Below the pieces are notes generated by a model that had not been told where the DNA came from, did no database searches, and saw only the letters and a program-made list of their open reading frames with translations. The position numbers and the translations under genes are program-made. From the NCBI GenBank assembly GCA_023213395.1, contig CM041465.1:204235741-204299740 (forward strand): 64,000 bases of DNA. The letters run 5' to 3'. This stretch comes from Cycas panzhihuaensis (Eukaryota > Cycadophyta). Positions 11,930-23,615 of this stretch are shown piece by piece; positions within the stretch are counted from its first letter, which is position 1; the number at the start of each line of letters is the position of its first letter.

Positions 11930-13126
11930 GATGTAAGTGACAAGGTTAGGTCACGTATTTGGGCTATTGCCAGGTATTATTTCCTCATGGGAGAGGTATT
12001 TTATAAGAGATCTTTTGATGAGATCCTTCTCCGCTGTGTTAACCCCAATGAGGCGGGCCAAATACTTTGCGAATGCCATAACAACATTTGTAGGGGTCAT
12101 TTTGGGGGCCAATCCATGGCCCAAAGGATCCTTCGTATGGGGTATTATTGGCCATCCCTCTTTAAGGATGCCCACACCTATGCCCTGCGATGTCATTGGT
12201 GTCAAGAGCATGCCAATGTCGTCCATCTGCCTTTTGAGGTCTTACACCCTGTCATATCTCCATGGCCTTTCTCTCAATGGGGATTAGACCTCATTGGGGC
12301 CATAGCTCCTCCTTCCTTATCACAACACAAGTTCATCTTGACCATGACAGAATACTTCACTTAATGGGCCAAAGTGGTCCCTCTATCCTCTACTCCTGGC
12401 AAAATGATAGCCACCTTTATCTACCAGCATATCATTTATCAATTCGTGGTCCTTGACATCTCGATCACGGACAATGGAACTCCCTTTTATAATAAGGAAA
12501 TGGATGAACTTTGTAAGAAATTTAAGATATCTCACAAAACCTCCTCTCCTTATTACCCCCAGGCCAATGGCTAAATAAAATATTTTAACAAAACCCTCAT
12601 AAATATCCTGAAGAAAACCATTACCCAATCTAAAAATGATTGGCACCTTCAACTTCCTTCTGTCCTATGGGCGTATCACACATCCATTCATACAACTATG
12701 GGAATGACACTATTCTCCCTTATGTATAGAACTGAGGCGGTTCTCCCATTGGAAGTTAAGATCCCTTCCTTGCAAGTTTCCCTTCGGGGTTTTATTGACG
12801 AGGAATCCTGCCATCGAGCCCGTCTCCTAGATCTCGAAGCCCTAGATTAGAAATGCTTGATTGCCTAATCAGCGAATCTCACCTCTAAGGCTAGGGCATA
12901 GAAGATGTATGACAAATGCCTTCGCCATCGCCCCTTGTATCCTAGGGACCATATCCTCAAGCTTGAATACCTTCATGATCACTTATCCAAATTTGGACCT
13001 AAATGGATTGGTCCTTTCTTCGTTCTCGAAAGCCTTAATAAAGACGCCTACATGATTGCAACCCTGGAGGGCCTCAAATTTGAGAAAGATGTCAATGGTA
13101 AGTTCCTTAAGAAATTCTACGTATGA
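11930..13126 (+). pseudogene. Tat element integrase
   Basis: Zinc finger: HNNICRGHFGG with two His, then LRCHWCQEH with two Cys (about 12067-12210). Core: WGLDLIGAI (first Asp), ISITDNGTPFYN (second Asp), then YYPQANG followed by a stop and I-K, where Q-x-E is normal: the catalytic Glu codon is AAA at 12578-12580. C-terminal part: YRTEAVLPLEVKIPSL and FGPKWIGPFFVLESLNKDAYMIATLEG, ending KFLKKFYV and a stop, the normal Tat ending. Integrase would join the cDNA to host DNA; this copy is dead. Confidence 0.88.
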
Positions 13127-13839
13127 CTGTCCTTACTCTTGAGTAGGCTAGGCACCTCGATGCCCTTTTTCCTCACTCTGAAATAAGCCTAAACTACCAC
13201 TCTACGCGCGTCCTCATCCACCTAAATCACCAGTGGAATGACGGTTTAGGGTGGCTTTCCTGCCTCTACATTTTGTCCTATGGCATCTGGTGTTTCCCTC
13301 CCGAGGGAAGCCTTTCCTCCTTGTTGGACGTATTGGTTTCTGTCACTCCTGAGCACGGAAATGCACTCCAACCAGGATTGCATGCTTGAGTACACGTACT
13401 CACTCTCTCTCGTCGACACTTCCTTTGTATATCCTGCTATGCTCCTTGGATGGACATGCATGACTCTCCATCTCTTAATCTCATATGTGCCTACCACCTA
13501 TACTTATGGTGGTCATGTATGCCCGCTATGAGTATGGCCCTGCATGAAAAGAAGTATGAGCGGCACCCAAATAATCCAGCAACAAAAACCATATAACAAT
13601 CAACCAAAATCATCATAATCTATAACTGCTCATACACTTGTGCATCTATGTCCACATATATATAAACATATAAACAACAAATGCAATGTCATACACCATC
13701 ATAACACCATCATCATGGATCAAATGGCGTGCCAATAGGCCCTAATCTATATACATAAATAATCATATCATACAAATAATATAGTACATCATCTGCAGGA
13801 AATTGGAATCCTTGCAGGGAGGAGTACAATCATGTGGTA
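13127..13839. other. Spacer between integrase and antisense gene
   Basis: No gene recognised. Two opposite short ORFs at 13246-13531 overlap each other, and neither resembles a known protein. Confidence 0.4.
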
Positions 13840-14691
13840 ACATATGGTGACTCCTTAGAGGTCTAGTGCTTTCTCAATCAAAACCCATCATACCCTACTC
13901 TTTGGCACTCCTATGCTCAAGGGGTATCGTCTCCTAGTTGACGTGATCTCTCCCTAGGAGACCATATGCCTCTTAGTCTCCTCCTGTGCCACTGTGAGCT
14001 CCTAACCTCGCTCCCCTCATCTCGAGGCCTCCTTAGGGTCACTGTCATCGTGTATGTCTGAGTGCTACTCTACAACGACTTTGTTGCCATCTGGTTCACT
14101 AGTTCATCATATCATGCTTAGATACGATCCCTCTACTCCTTTGAGTCTCTTCTCTAGAACATCTATCTTGATGCGGCTCTCTGCATCACCACTTGCTCCT
14201 CTATCCTAAGCCTCCAGTGCCTGGACTCGACCTCGTAAGGTATCTCTCTTTGCATGGGTCCTGTCTAGCTCTCCCTGTAGTTATCCCACCCTCGCCTAGT
14301 GCTCCTAGGACTCTGCTACCCATGTGTCCCTAGCTCTAATCAGTGGGACGAATGTTGTTGTGTGTGCCCTTGTTGATCGATGCTCCTTTCTAACCTGAAT
14401 GGGAGGTTGCCCCTCCGCGTAGACTTGGGGGAATACCTCCCAAACTACTGCCTCTATCAACCTCCCCATTTTCACTGCTCCTGCCAAGTCAAACATGTCA
14501 CGTGTTAGTCTATACACCTATTTATCAAATCCTTAAAGTAAAATCAAAGCAAACTATCTAGTCACTTAGTGGTTGAAAGATGTCAGGAAAAGGTAGTGTC
14601 TCACCTTCTGAGATGGTTGACTCCCCAACTCAGATGACCACCTCCTCCTCGGGACCTCCCTCAGCTACTGGTACCTCCTCCTCCTTGAGTA
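13840..14691 (-). pseudogene. Antisense extra ORF of the Tat element, C-terminal part (coiled-coil)
   Basis: On the minus strand the reading continues the antisense gene of 17239-18332 across the solo LTR. Just left of the LTR it is Glu-rich (KEEEVPVAEGGPEEE). An open piece at 14305-14517 has YRLTRDMFDLAGAVKMGRL and FPQVYAEG. Further on, LQGELDRTHAKRDTLRGRVQ has the heptad pattern of a coiled coil. Such a tail after a plant mobile domain is typical of antisense extra ORFs in Tat-lineage elements. Stops and at least one frameshift occur. Its end is uncertain. Confidence 0.55.
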
Positions 14692-14696
14692 CCACC
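14692..14696. repeat. Target-site duplication of solo LTR 1 (CCACC), left copy
   Basis: CCACC directly precedes the LTR and directly follows it at 17239-17243. Confidence 0.9.
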
Positions 14697-17238
14697 TGTT
14701 TCCCAGCTACTGGGAATGGACTCAAGACTCATCAACGCAGGTATGTTCAGGTATACATTCTTACTTTTTCTTGCCCATGCTTAATTAAGGTTATTTAGCA
14801 TAGGTTGCTTGACATACGCCTATCTGCATGCATTGCTTCGCTGCTTGATCATGTTGCATGTGCCTATGGCACTTTATCAGCCTATGACGACTCACAACGG
14901 GGGCATTTCTCAGCAAATGCTACACCCCGTATGGCGCACAGCCACCTACATTGTCTCCATGGTCTCCCGGGATGTTTCAGTCAGTCCTGTTTGCTCTCGT
15001 TACAACATGTTGCTCACGTTGCAGTCCCTCCTAAGCCTGATTTAATCCTTAGTTAGTACTCATTTCATTATTTTGGCTACTTGCCCATTACAGGCATTCC
15101 CATTGCTCGACTCTTTTTTGGTCTTGATTTTTACTTCAAAACCTTATGTTTCTACTTCTTTTTCTCTTTTTTTATCTCCAGTCTGATACCGTTGTAAACT
15201 TAGTGGTACCGTGGTCTTTCTTTGCTGATCTGCAGATTCTGCATGATCTGCTTGAAATTTTAAAAAAAGAGAACCACGCGATAGTTTTTATTTTTTTTGT
15301 GGAACTACCACGTGGCGTCGATTGATTCGAGTCACCCTGACATCCCCAACGTTCACCTGCTGTGAACAGGGGGATAAAAAGGGATTTTTCTCTCCATTCT
15401 CAAGAACTTTTGCCAATTTTCTGACTTTTCAACTAAAAAAAACACATGGAGAAAGATACAATCTACATGCACAGGAACTTGTCACAGAAGAGGAGGACTG
15501 CTACCAGCTAGATTTGCAGGGCCATTACTGCCCCCTACAACTCTCAACAGCAAGCCTCATACCTCTTTGCAGGTGCTCAAGGTTCCAAAGGATATTTCTA
15601 CCCAAAAGCTTCTCCAAAGAGCTAATTTCCAAGGTTCTAAGTTTGCAAGGATTTTTCCTCACTTCACTCTTGTAAAAACCTGTCATGATCAGCCCTCATA
15701 CATTAGATATTGCTACTGTTTCCTAACAGCAAAGCTCACGCTTGATTCTCTTCCTACAAGGTATTTCTTGTTCCTACTTGCAATTCATTTTGTTCTTATT
15801 TCTTTTGTCTGTTAATGAATGAAATCTTAGTTTGGCTAGTTTTCTTTATGTTGTTGCACTAGATTAGTGACATTCCCATGTTCTTTTGAGGCCTCACTAT
15901 TTTCCTTAAACCATCTCTTTTACCCCTTCCTTGGTTAGTCGGTGCAAAGGAGCAATATAAGAGGATTTGAGGGAGGTAGGCGGGGTTCCGTCCCCCATTG
16001 TTGTCCTTCTCCCCAAGGGTTCCATCCCTTATCCTCTTTCCCTTTGCCATTAGTGCTTTCTTAGGGAATGGGCTAAGGGAGTTTAGGGAATTTAGTTGTG
16101 GTGTTCAAGTTAGCATAGGCAACCCGTCGCTCTGTCATTTCCAGAAGTCTCATCTGTCGATGTTGGGCCCTACCTAAGCCCCAAATCTCTCTGTTATTCC
16201 TTTCTTTGTTACTGCCTGTTGCTTCACGACCTTGTTGCCAACTCACTTTTCCTTCTCGAGTTCTGTGGGGTTTCTTCGTGGGTGAGTTAGCCATCCCGAG
16301 GGTATACTCTTTTCCCTTTTGGGCATCTTTGTGGTGTATGGTGGTGAGAGTATTTCTTGCATGTTGCTATTTTATTTGGCTACATATCGATGCTTAGCAT
16401 AGATTTTAGTTCCATTTGATTTTAGTATATATATTTTGGTATATTTCGTGGCCTCTCTTCCGAGAGGAAGGTATTCTTCTCACATGTTTGCAGGATCGCG
16501 CGTTAGTGGAGTGATACGTGGAACAAACCCGTTGCAGGTTAGTTCCCCGTGTGGTGCATTTCTTTTCTGTTTCACGCTTTCGTTTCTTTTTTCCGTTTAT
16601 TCACTTTTGCATGCTTAAGGGGAGGTAAGTAAGCCCCTCTTCTATCACTTTCGGCAACTGCCGCCGATCGGCATCGCATGCACGACGAACGGAGTAGAAA
16701 GGAGCAGGACTTAAAGCAGCGGCACTCCATTCGGTAGGATCTAGGTATTCTCCTTGTTTCCCATGTATCCCTTTTACATTGTCACCTTTCATATATTTTC
16801 TTGTGTAGTTAGGAAATTGTAAAAGATTAAAAAGGAAAAAGGAAAAGTGCACTCATTTTTACATTATTTCTTGCTTTAGCTAGCGTAGCATAACGTAGTT
16901 AGATTGTTTACGTTGCATTCGAGTTACCCTCATTGCGCCCCCTTTGTTGCATTTGCCCATACACTAGTTAGTTGCCCTTCCGTTCGTTGCCTTCTTATTA
17001 CCTTGAGAAGACACAACGCACAAGGTGCTTTCTCCTCTTCCCGGCCATCCGAGGGGTAGGAAGGCCTTGCTTTGCACGGCTACCTGGAAGCAACCAGGCA
17101 CCTTGCAGTTCTGAATTTACACTCCGGCACACGGACACTCTGTGAGGTGAAGTCCTTGCTGCCTAGTTTAGTTAGCATTGCATATATTTATATCCTTTTT
17201 GCTAGATGTAGGGACACTGCCTCGTAGTGAGCGTTTCA
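14697..17238 (+). mobile_element. Solo LTR 1 (cousin of the Tat LTR family), nested in the Tat element
   Basis: 2542 bp, starting TGTTTCCCAG and ending GTTTCA, flanked by CCACC on both sides, with no internal element sequence. A homologous copy lies at 54927-57429. Its first 25 bp resemble the start of the Tat LTR (TGTTTC..GGCTA..GGGAATGGAC), and a GGCCATCC...GGCC block is shared near the 3' end at 17042-17066, so the families are related. A solo LTR forms when the two LTRs of an element recombine and delete the interior. ORFs inside (for example 15322-15675) are not conserved and are left out. Confidence 0.92.
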
Positions 17239-18332
17239 CCACCTCACTGACCTCTTGGCCTACCAGGACATCTCCTCCTCCCTCTCTCGCCATCACTCAC
17301 GCCTTTGCCATCGCATGAGCTCTACCTACTACCCTCAGTCTTTGAACTGGTGTGCGGGGTGGTCTACCTCCTCTTACAGCTCTTAAAGGACCTACACCTC
17401 CTCCTGAAGCTCCCGAAGGCCCTGCCTCTCCTCCTGTGGTCACTTATAGACCCGTCTCATCTCCCTCACCTCCATCGATATCCCCACCATCTCTAGGACC
17501 ATCTCTTGCTGCTCCTGCCTTGTCTTAGCTATCCCACCTCAATCCTTTATATGGATATGTTGTATAGTTTGCCAGAGTGAGGAGGTCTAGCGATGTTGCC
17601 TCCAGTGACCGCTTGACATGCGCCTGATCCTCGGTCCCTCTAAATCGAGTCTGCCACATGTGCATCATAGGAACTCACACTGAGATAGGGTGTGGTCCTC
17701 CTGGTGGTGCTACTACCCAAAAATGATCAAAGAACCAACACTTTAGTAGTGTGCAATAGGAGAATCCTCCTCTCCCTGTCATTATGATTACGTTTAACTG
17801 GGTGACCATATCCGCCACTATCAGGGTGGCCCAATCCAGTCTCTCCCTGGCCTCACATCTCCTGACAATATCCATCCACCCGCTGGGTATGTCTCTATGG
17901 TTTTGTTTTTAGGAGATCCAGAACAGAAAGCCTAATATAATCATAACCATAGTTTGGACTGATATCCTGTGTCAGTCCCACCTGCCCTAGCCAATAAAAA
18001 ATATGGTCGCCTCCATGTGTGTGGTATCTGTGCTGGGCAACGTGCCCAACAAAGCTAGCGCTCCCCCTGCTGGTATACCTAGGATTCTCCAAATGTCTCC
18101 CTGTGTGATGGTAACATCCCCCACTTGGGGAAGGTGGAAGATGTACTGCCTGCAATCCCAATCAGAGAATATGTCTACCAAGAGGCGCTAATTTGATGCG
18201 TACTAAGGGTCCTGATAATCTTTAGTAGCCCACATCATCTCAATATCTGTATGTCCCCTTGTGTCATCATCTCAATAAAACTCATCATCATAATCCCTAT
18301 GTTCTTGTGGTTGTCTACTGCGATAATTACCT
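17239..18332 (-). pseudogene. Antisense extra ORF of the Tat element, plant-mobile-domain-like part
   Basis: Reading the minus strand from about 18332 down: an acidic lead (DYDDEF), VDIFSDWDCRQYIFHL, then VGDVTITQGDIWRILGIPAGG, which matches the T-L-x-D-V-x-x-L-L-G-L-P box of the plant mobile domain. Next come LDWATLIVADMVTQLN and TLLKCWFFDHFWVVAP, which match the later boxes (L-L-Q-x-W-x-x-E-H-F). Established: antisense extra ORFs occur in several Tat-lineage elements, some with this domain; their role is unknown. Stops at about 18237, 18210, 17987 and 17675 and the solo LTR insertion make it a pseudogene. A possible 5' intron lies upstream at 18331-18830. Confidence 0.65.
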
Positions 18333-18893
18333 ACAAAAAGTACCCAACAATCAGTCAGAACACTCCAAACTCAGCTTGCCTACCCTCAGGTTGCCTCTGC
18401 CCCTCTTTGGGCTACGTTTGGCACATTTCCGGGTAACTTTTCTTCTTTTTTCTACTAATTCCCCTCTACCCCGCGTTAAACTCTGTGGTACTGCAAAGTT
18501 TGACATGGGCCCTGCTAAGATTTCAGCATTTTCTCAATGGCCCCATAATAAACTCTGCAGCATCATGATTTTCGCTATGGGGCCCTTTATCCCCCCCTCA
18601 AGGGGGCGGGGGATGCCCCAAAAACTCAAATTTTTTCATCTAAATAGGTTTAATCCATGCCTATTCAAACTAGGGCTACCTAATGCCCTGGTCCTCCCCC
18701 TCTCTAGGCCCAAATTGAGCTCCAAAGAGCCCCAAATTGCCCTCAAGGGGCCAGAAATTACTCCAAAAAATATAAAGAATACATTAAATTCAATTGACAA
18801 AATGGAATGGGTAAGGGGTGATCCACTTACTGGGTCTGGCCTTGCTACTACCATCTCGTCATCCTGATCTCGTCGACTGTCTCTGTGCCTCAA
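18331..18893 (-). other. Possible first exon and intron of the antisense ORF
   Basis: On the minus strand a charged open stretch (RDSRRDQDDEMVVARPDP, about 18893-18831) ends at a good donor, CCA|GTAAGTGG (GT at 18829-18830). A good acceptor, CTTTTTGTAG|G, ends at 18331. The 500-bp interval would be an intron, but the two sides are not in the same frame today, so an indel or another junction must be assumed. Confidence 0.35.
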
Positions 18894-19589
18894 TCCGACG
18901 GTTAGATCTCCTGCTGTGTGCCTCCAAAGTTGGGCAGTGCTCCACTATGTAATGGAAAGAGCTCTAGATTGATCGTGAGCCTGTGAAAATGAATTCTATT
19001 TTCGTTGAGTTTCTTTTATATAGGCAGGGGCCCTAACGGGTACTTCCTCCTTTCCTTCTGTCGTGACATCTCCTGCGACTTCCTCTTTTCCTATATCATT
19101 TTTTCCTTCTAGGTATGTCCCCTATTTCATTGTTGTGGCCTCTATTTTATGCTTCTTCGATATATTTATGATGATCCCTTTAGTCTTTCGCAGATCCCTT
19201 TCGTCTCCATTTTTGCACCATCCCAAAACTTACCCATGTTTATACTCGTTTGGCTCATTTCGTCATCCTGAGTCTGCTTTTGCCACCCTTCGAGCCTTTG
19301 GGGCCCCCAAAAGAAGTGCCTCCGTCATCTAGGACCTTTCTTTACTCCTTTTGGCAACCTTTGGGACCCCGAAGGGGTCTTTTCACCATCATTTCTTTCC
19401 CTTTCATCGGGTCAGTCTCCTCATCCCCGGGTAGCCTCCTTCTGGGGTCCTCTTTCCCTTCGTGACCTTTATTTATAGCCCCTGAGTGCTTCCTAGCTCT
19501 TACTCTATTTGCTCCTTTCCTCAGCTGGTTGACCCCGTCGTCACTCTTTTTCCACCTCCGTCTCATCAAGACCCTCGTCTCTCTTCCCA
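18894..19589. other. Spacer before the second RNase H
   Basis: Pyrimidine-rich; no gene seen. It may hold the start of the antisense gene or a lead-in to the downstream RNase H. Confidence 0.35.
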
Positions 19590-20008
19590 TAGCTTTACTC
19601 ATCTTCACCGACGGTGGAAGTCATGGCAACCCAAGCCCTTCATTGCTGCGTGGATACTCCGTGACCCCTTTAGATATGATTACATGCATTATGGGGTCTT
19701 CCTTCCTGAAGCTATCAATAACGAAGCTGAGTACACAGTCGTTATTAAAGCCCTCATCGATGCACTCCGCTTCTACCGTGGACACATCATCCTTCTTTGT
19801 GACTCTCAGATTATGGTGTCACAACTTACCCAGGTTTACGAGGTGTGTTGCCCTTGCCTGAGGGCCCTCGCCTCGATCGCTAGGTCCCTTTTGTCTCACT
19901 TTTCTTCCATAGATATTTAACATATTCCTTGGGCCCACAATGATGAGGCGGACGACCTCGTCCACCTCATCTTCGAGCATCGCCTCCTTCTCCTCGATAA
20001 TCCCCCTT
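19590..20008 (+). pseudogene. Tat element second RNase H (archaeal-type, aRNH), downstream of integrase
   Basis: Two frames are needed. The first gives LLIFTDGGSHGNPSP near 19598 (first Asp); the second gives YGVFLPEAINNEAEYTVVIK (Glu), IILLCDSQIMVSQLTQVYE (Asp), and after one TAA, AHNDEADDLVHLIFEH (last Asp). This four-residue pattern with N-N-E-A-E-Y and D-S-Q is that of archaeal/bacterial-like RNase H, which Tat elements acquired as an extra domain. It lies 6.5 kb after the end of integrase (3.9 kb without the solo LTR), across the antisense gene, and close to the 3' LTR. A frameshift near 19660 and the TAA at 19918-19920 break it. Confidence 0.82.
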
Positions 20009-20504
20009 GAGGAACCTATCTTGTCACCTGAGAGCCAAGGTTCTGGGTCATCTCACCTTCCACGTCATGATCTGTTTGCACCTCTAAAAGCTGGCCACTA
20101 ATAAGGCTAAACTATGGTGACCACCAGGTTTGTTTTCTTCACCTTATTGTTCATATCGCTCCTGGTACATAGTCCTTATTATTCTAGTCCTTCTATGTAC
20201 ATAACATCCCATACATATCATTTATTTGATCATGTTTGTGATTATCACTACTATTTATCTTGCACTCATGCGATGAGGGCACCCCCTCATCTATTATCAC
20301 TATCAGTCAACTCTAGGGTGATGCATAGGTAGCCCATATACTGTCACTCTCTCAGCTCCCTGTCCACGCATCCCACCATGACACTTGCTATTACCCTTGG
20401 TTGATAACATTTTTATATTTATTGTATATTGCAAACTTTTTGTTTCCAGCATTCTTCATCACATTACACTTCTAAGCAATGAGGCTCTACTGCCAAGTGG
20501 GCAG
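20009..20504 (+). other. 3' untranslated region and polypurine-tract position of the Tat element
   Basis: No gene seen. The last 15 bases before the LTR (GCCAAGTGGGCAG and neighbours) are the expected place of the polypurine tract that primes plus-strand DNA; only a weak purine bias remains. Confidence 0.45.
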
Positions 20505-23500
20505 TGTTTCTTGGCTATCAGGAATGGACATGGATGAGTCAACTTAAGTAAGTATAGGTATGCTTCTATCCCTACACTTATTATTTTAGAAAAGGTAGGT
20601 TGAGGCACTTCACCTACATTGCATGATGATTGATTCACTACATGACCATTATGCATCCACTGCTTGACCACACTACATCTATGCACCCTTTTAGCCTATG
20701 ATAATCTAGGGATACATATACCATGGAGCTCCATAACCCTCCTCCTTGCCTCCATAATGTTCCCAAGTACCATTTCACTTTTGTAGCCCAATCACATCAC
20801 CCGTTGGCGCATCAGGACCCCTGGTGCCTCACCTAAGCTTAGTTATCATCCTGCGTCCATTTGTCATCCTTTTGGGGAACCTTTTACCTTTATTACTTAT
20901 CCTCATGGCCTCTTTAAGCCCTATAACTCCTTCCTGCTACCTAGAAAGAGTACCTTTCTTCTTTGAGCCTGAGTTTCCCCTATTTTGGAGCTTCTGGGCT
21001 CCTCTTCCCTTGCTTTTCCCTTTGTTTCTGTTGTACTACATTAAACTCTATAGTACCGCTGCAAACTTCACCGTATCACTAAGTTTACCATAGGGTGACT
21101 GTCCAAAATTATTTTTTCAAATTTGCCATGGCTAATTTCATATTTGTTGCAAAATTACCACATGGCAACGACTTGTTTCTTGCCCAGGCTAAACCCTAAT
21201 CACTTGATTGAGCTAGGATTGGATTTAAAAGCCCAAAAACACCCTCATTTCATCTCTCTCTCACTCATTGTTTCCACTACTTCTTCCAAAAATACCCTGC
21301 AAACAAGACCAAGTCTGCTACATCTACTTCTTTGCTAACTACCAGCCTTTTGCATCTCCAGATGTGCAGTTGCAGGCCTATAGTGTGGCCAACCAAGAGA
21401 AGATCATGCTCCAAATGATCCATCAAGTTCCAGCTACATTTCTTGCTCTAGTTTTCTTCCTACTTGCTACACCATTAGGGTTTTCTCCTACAAACCCTAC
21501 AAGGCTTACTCGTTCATTTAATTTTATAAGTAGATCTACCTCAGATCCTCTTATAACAGGTACCTCCTGGTTAGTTCTTTGCTTTCTTTCCTTTGAGTAA
21601 CATAAATACTACTTACCAATACTTTTTTGCAATAACTTTTTTCTTTCTTCTATTGCAAACGGGAGGCAAACCCTCCCCTTTCGCCTGTTTGTTTATTCTT
21701 TTGGTTTCTTTAAGGAGGTAGCAAGGGAGAGGCACCTACAGAGAGTGAAAGGAGCTAAAGGTGAGGTCTTGCACCCAATGCACCTTCACCTCAAGGGCAG
21801 TCCCCTTCTCTCCTCACCTCTCCTTTCTCCATACCTCCATTGAGTACTTAAGGGGCCATTAGAAGATAGACCATTACTGGCAACAGCATAGGTAGCCCAT
21901 TGCTGCACTTGCCACCAACCCAGTAGATCCTACATGGGTGTGGTTTTAGCCCCCACTCCATATTCTCTTATCCCTTGGTTTTAAACTTTTGTAAAAGTTA
22001 CAAAAGTTGCGTGTTGTAACTTCTATGACATTGGCAATGTTTGTAACATTTCTTGTCGTCATTACTTATATTCTTAGAAGCTGGTTTGCATCCATTTCCC
22101 CCTTTCATCCTGGTACTTAGGCGCAGCATGGAGCACCTTTGATTTAGAGGGTTAGCCATTTTGGGGCTAACCATCATTTCTCTTTCTCTCTCCCTCCTTT
22201 TCCCATATTACATTCCAAATAACATACAAAACATAAGGAGTGATATTGGTATTGAATATATTTCTTCTAATTAAGATAGTTGTATCTTGTTACTTTCCAT
22301 ATTGCATATCTATCTTGTATATGTTTGGTGCCCCTTGGGAAAGGGCAAACCTTGTTAATTGTAGGTTTTCTTTTGTACTTGGAGGAAAAAGGGGACTTCA
22401 TCCCAGGTATGTTTCCTTTTCTTTCAATAGTTACTTTCTTTTGCCCTCAAAGTTGTAAAGTGGAGTTGTAATAGTTTTTACATTTCCTTGTGTTTTTCCT
22501 TTTGGATTTCGGGGAAGGTAAGGAAGCCCTCGTTCTTCATCGGCACTCCTTGCATCACGCCATCCTTGGTTAGGAGAAGGGTGAAGATCGTAAGCATGGT
22601 AAGGGAAGTGCTACTTTGAGTACCACATTTAAGGTATGCCTCCCTTGTTCTAGCCTTCTTCTCTTTCTCTCTTTTCCCCCTCTTTCGAATACCATTTGGG
22701 ATGGTTTGGATCTCTTGCACTTCACTTGCTTATTTTTTTGTAAAGCTCATATAGTAGAAATATAGGCACTTGCATGCGTGTACCCCTCTCATTTCATTGC
22801 ATCATCACCTAGTAACTTTGCACCCTTTTGCATGAGCTTCGTATCACATAGCAATCTCTTTGATCTCCCCTTTTCGTATTTAAAAAGACAAAGAGAGTGA
22901 GGTTACATGCATAAGTAAACGAGAGAGAGATTTGCATTACTTTTTTACCTCTAAAAGTGATTCCTTTAAATATAAGCATATGATATTACTCTAAAATACC
23001 ACATTCTCAACTTACATTTCTTAACCATATACAAAATAAAGACAAACACAAAGATAATCCTTCTTGTTGACTCGCCGCTCTTAGAATCCTCTTTAGGTTT
23101 GGCCCCTTAAGATCACCTCGTCTCAAGGTCATTTGCTTTATCTTTCTTGTTTCTCTAGGCTAGACTTCCCTAGATTGGTCTTTAGGTCAATGTCTAGTTT
23201 GTGAAACTACTCATCATCTTGACCACTCATGTTGCAAGTCGCCTTAGGCTTACATGCATGTTCTTCCCATTTTCTTATTAAGGATCATCCCCTTCATAAC
23301 CCCTTCATGTGAGGAGCCATTCCCTCACCTCTTTCCTTCCTCCTTCGGCCATCCAAGGATGGGAGGGCCCCTTTTGAGGTTACTCGGGAAATCGAGAAGG
23401 TCCTTCGTCTATCCACCACTCCATATTGAGGAAGAGTTACCTCATAGGAGTTTGTGTGCCATTTGCAAGTCCTGAACTTGCGTTTCGTTGTAAGGATGCC

Positions 23501-23615
23501 CGTTGTGGGTGATTCCCTTCACTTATCATCGTAGGTCCAGAGCCACCTAAAACCATTAATTGTTTGACTTGATCTCATTCGAGTGTAGCAACCCCCCCCA
23601 AGAGGTGTGATTCTA
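20505..23615 (+). repeat. 3' LTR of the Tat element
   Basis: 3111 bp, starting TGTTTCTTGG (true TG) and ending TTCTA (CA changed to TA). It aligns with 3073-6231 throughout. GGTGC follows at 23616-23620. Confidence 0.92.

Larger units (their letters stand above)
3073..23615 (+). mobile_element. Tat/Ogre-type Ty3/gypsy retrotransposon, 20.5 kb, inside copia A
   Basis: The element has LTRs of 3159 and 3111 bp, a perfect target duplication, and domains in the order gag, nucleocapsid, protease, RT, RNase H, integrase, antisense extra gene, archaeal-type RNase H. Giant size, long LTRs, a second RNase H and extra ORFs are established features of the Tat/Ogre lineage. LTR ends: the 3' LTR keeps the starting TG and the 5' LTR the ending CA, while the partner ends have become TA. 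By eye the first 300 bp of the LTRs differ at roughly one base in eight. Without the nested solo LTR and one duplication copy the element is about 18.0 kb. Confidence 0.92.

Noticed and set aside
14580-14798. 72-codon ORF crossing the solo LTR border
   Set aside because: It spans the insertion junction at 14697, so it cannot be an old gene; it is chance.
15322-15675. 117-codon ORF in solo LTR 1, and 118 codons at 55729-56085 in solo LTR 2
   Set aside because: They lie in corresponding LTR parts, but the readings are not kept between the two copies.
18259-18867. 202-codon plus-strand ORF
   Set aside because: It lies opposite the antisense gene and its possible intron, and resembles no known protein.
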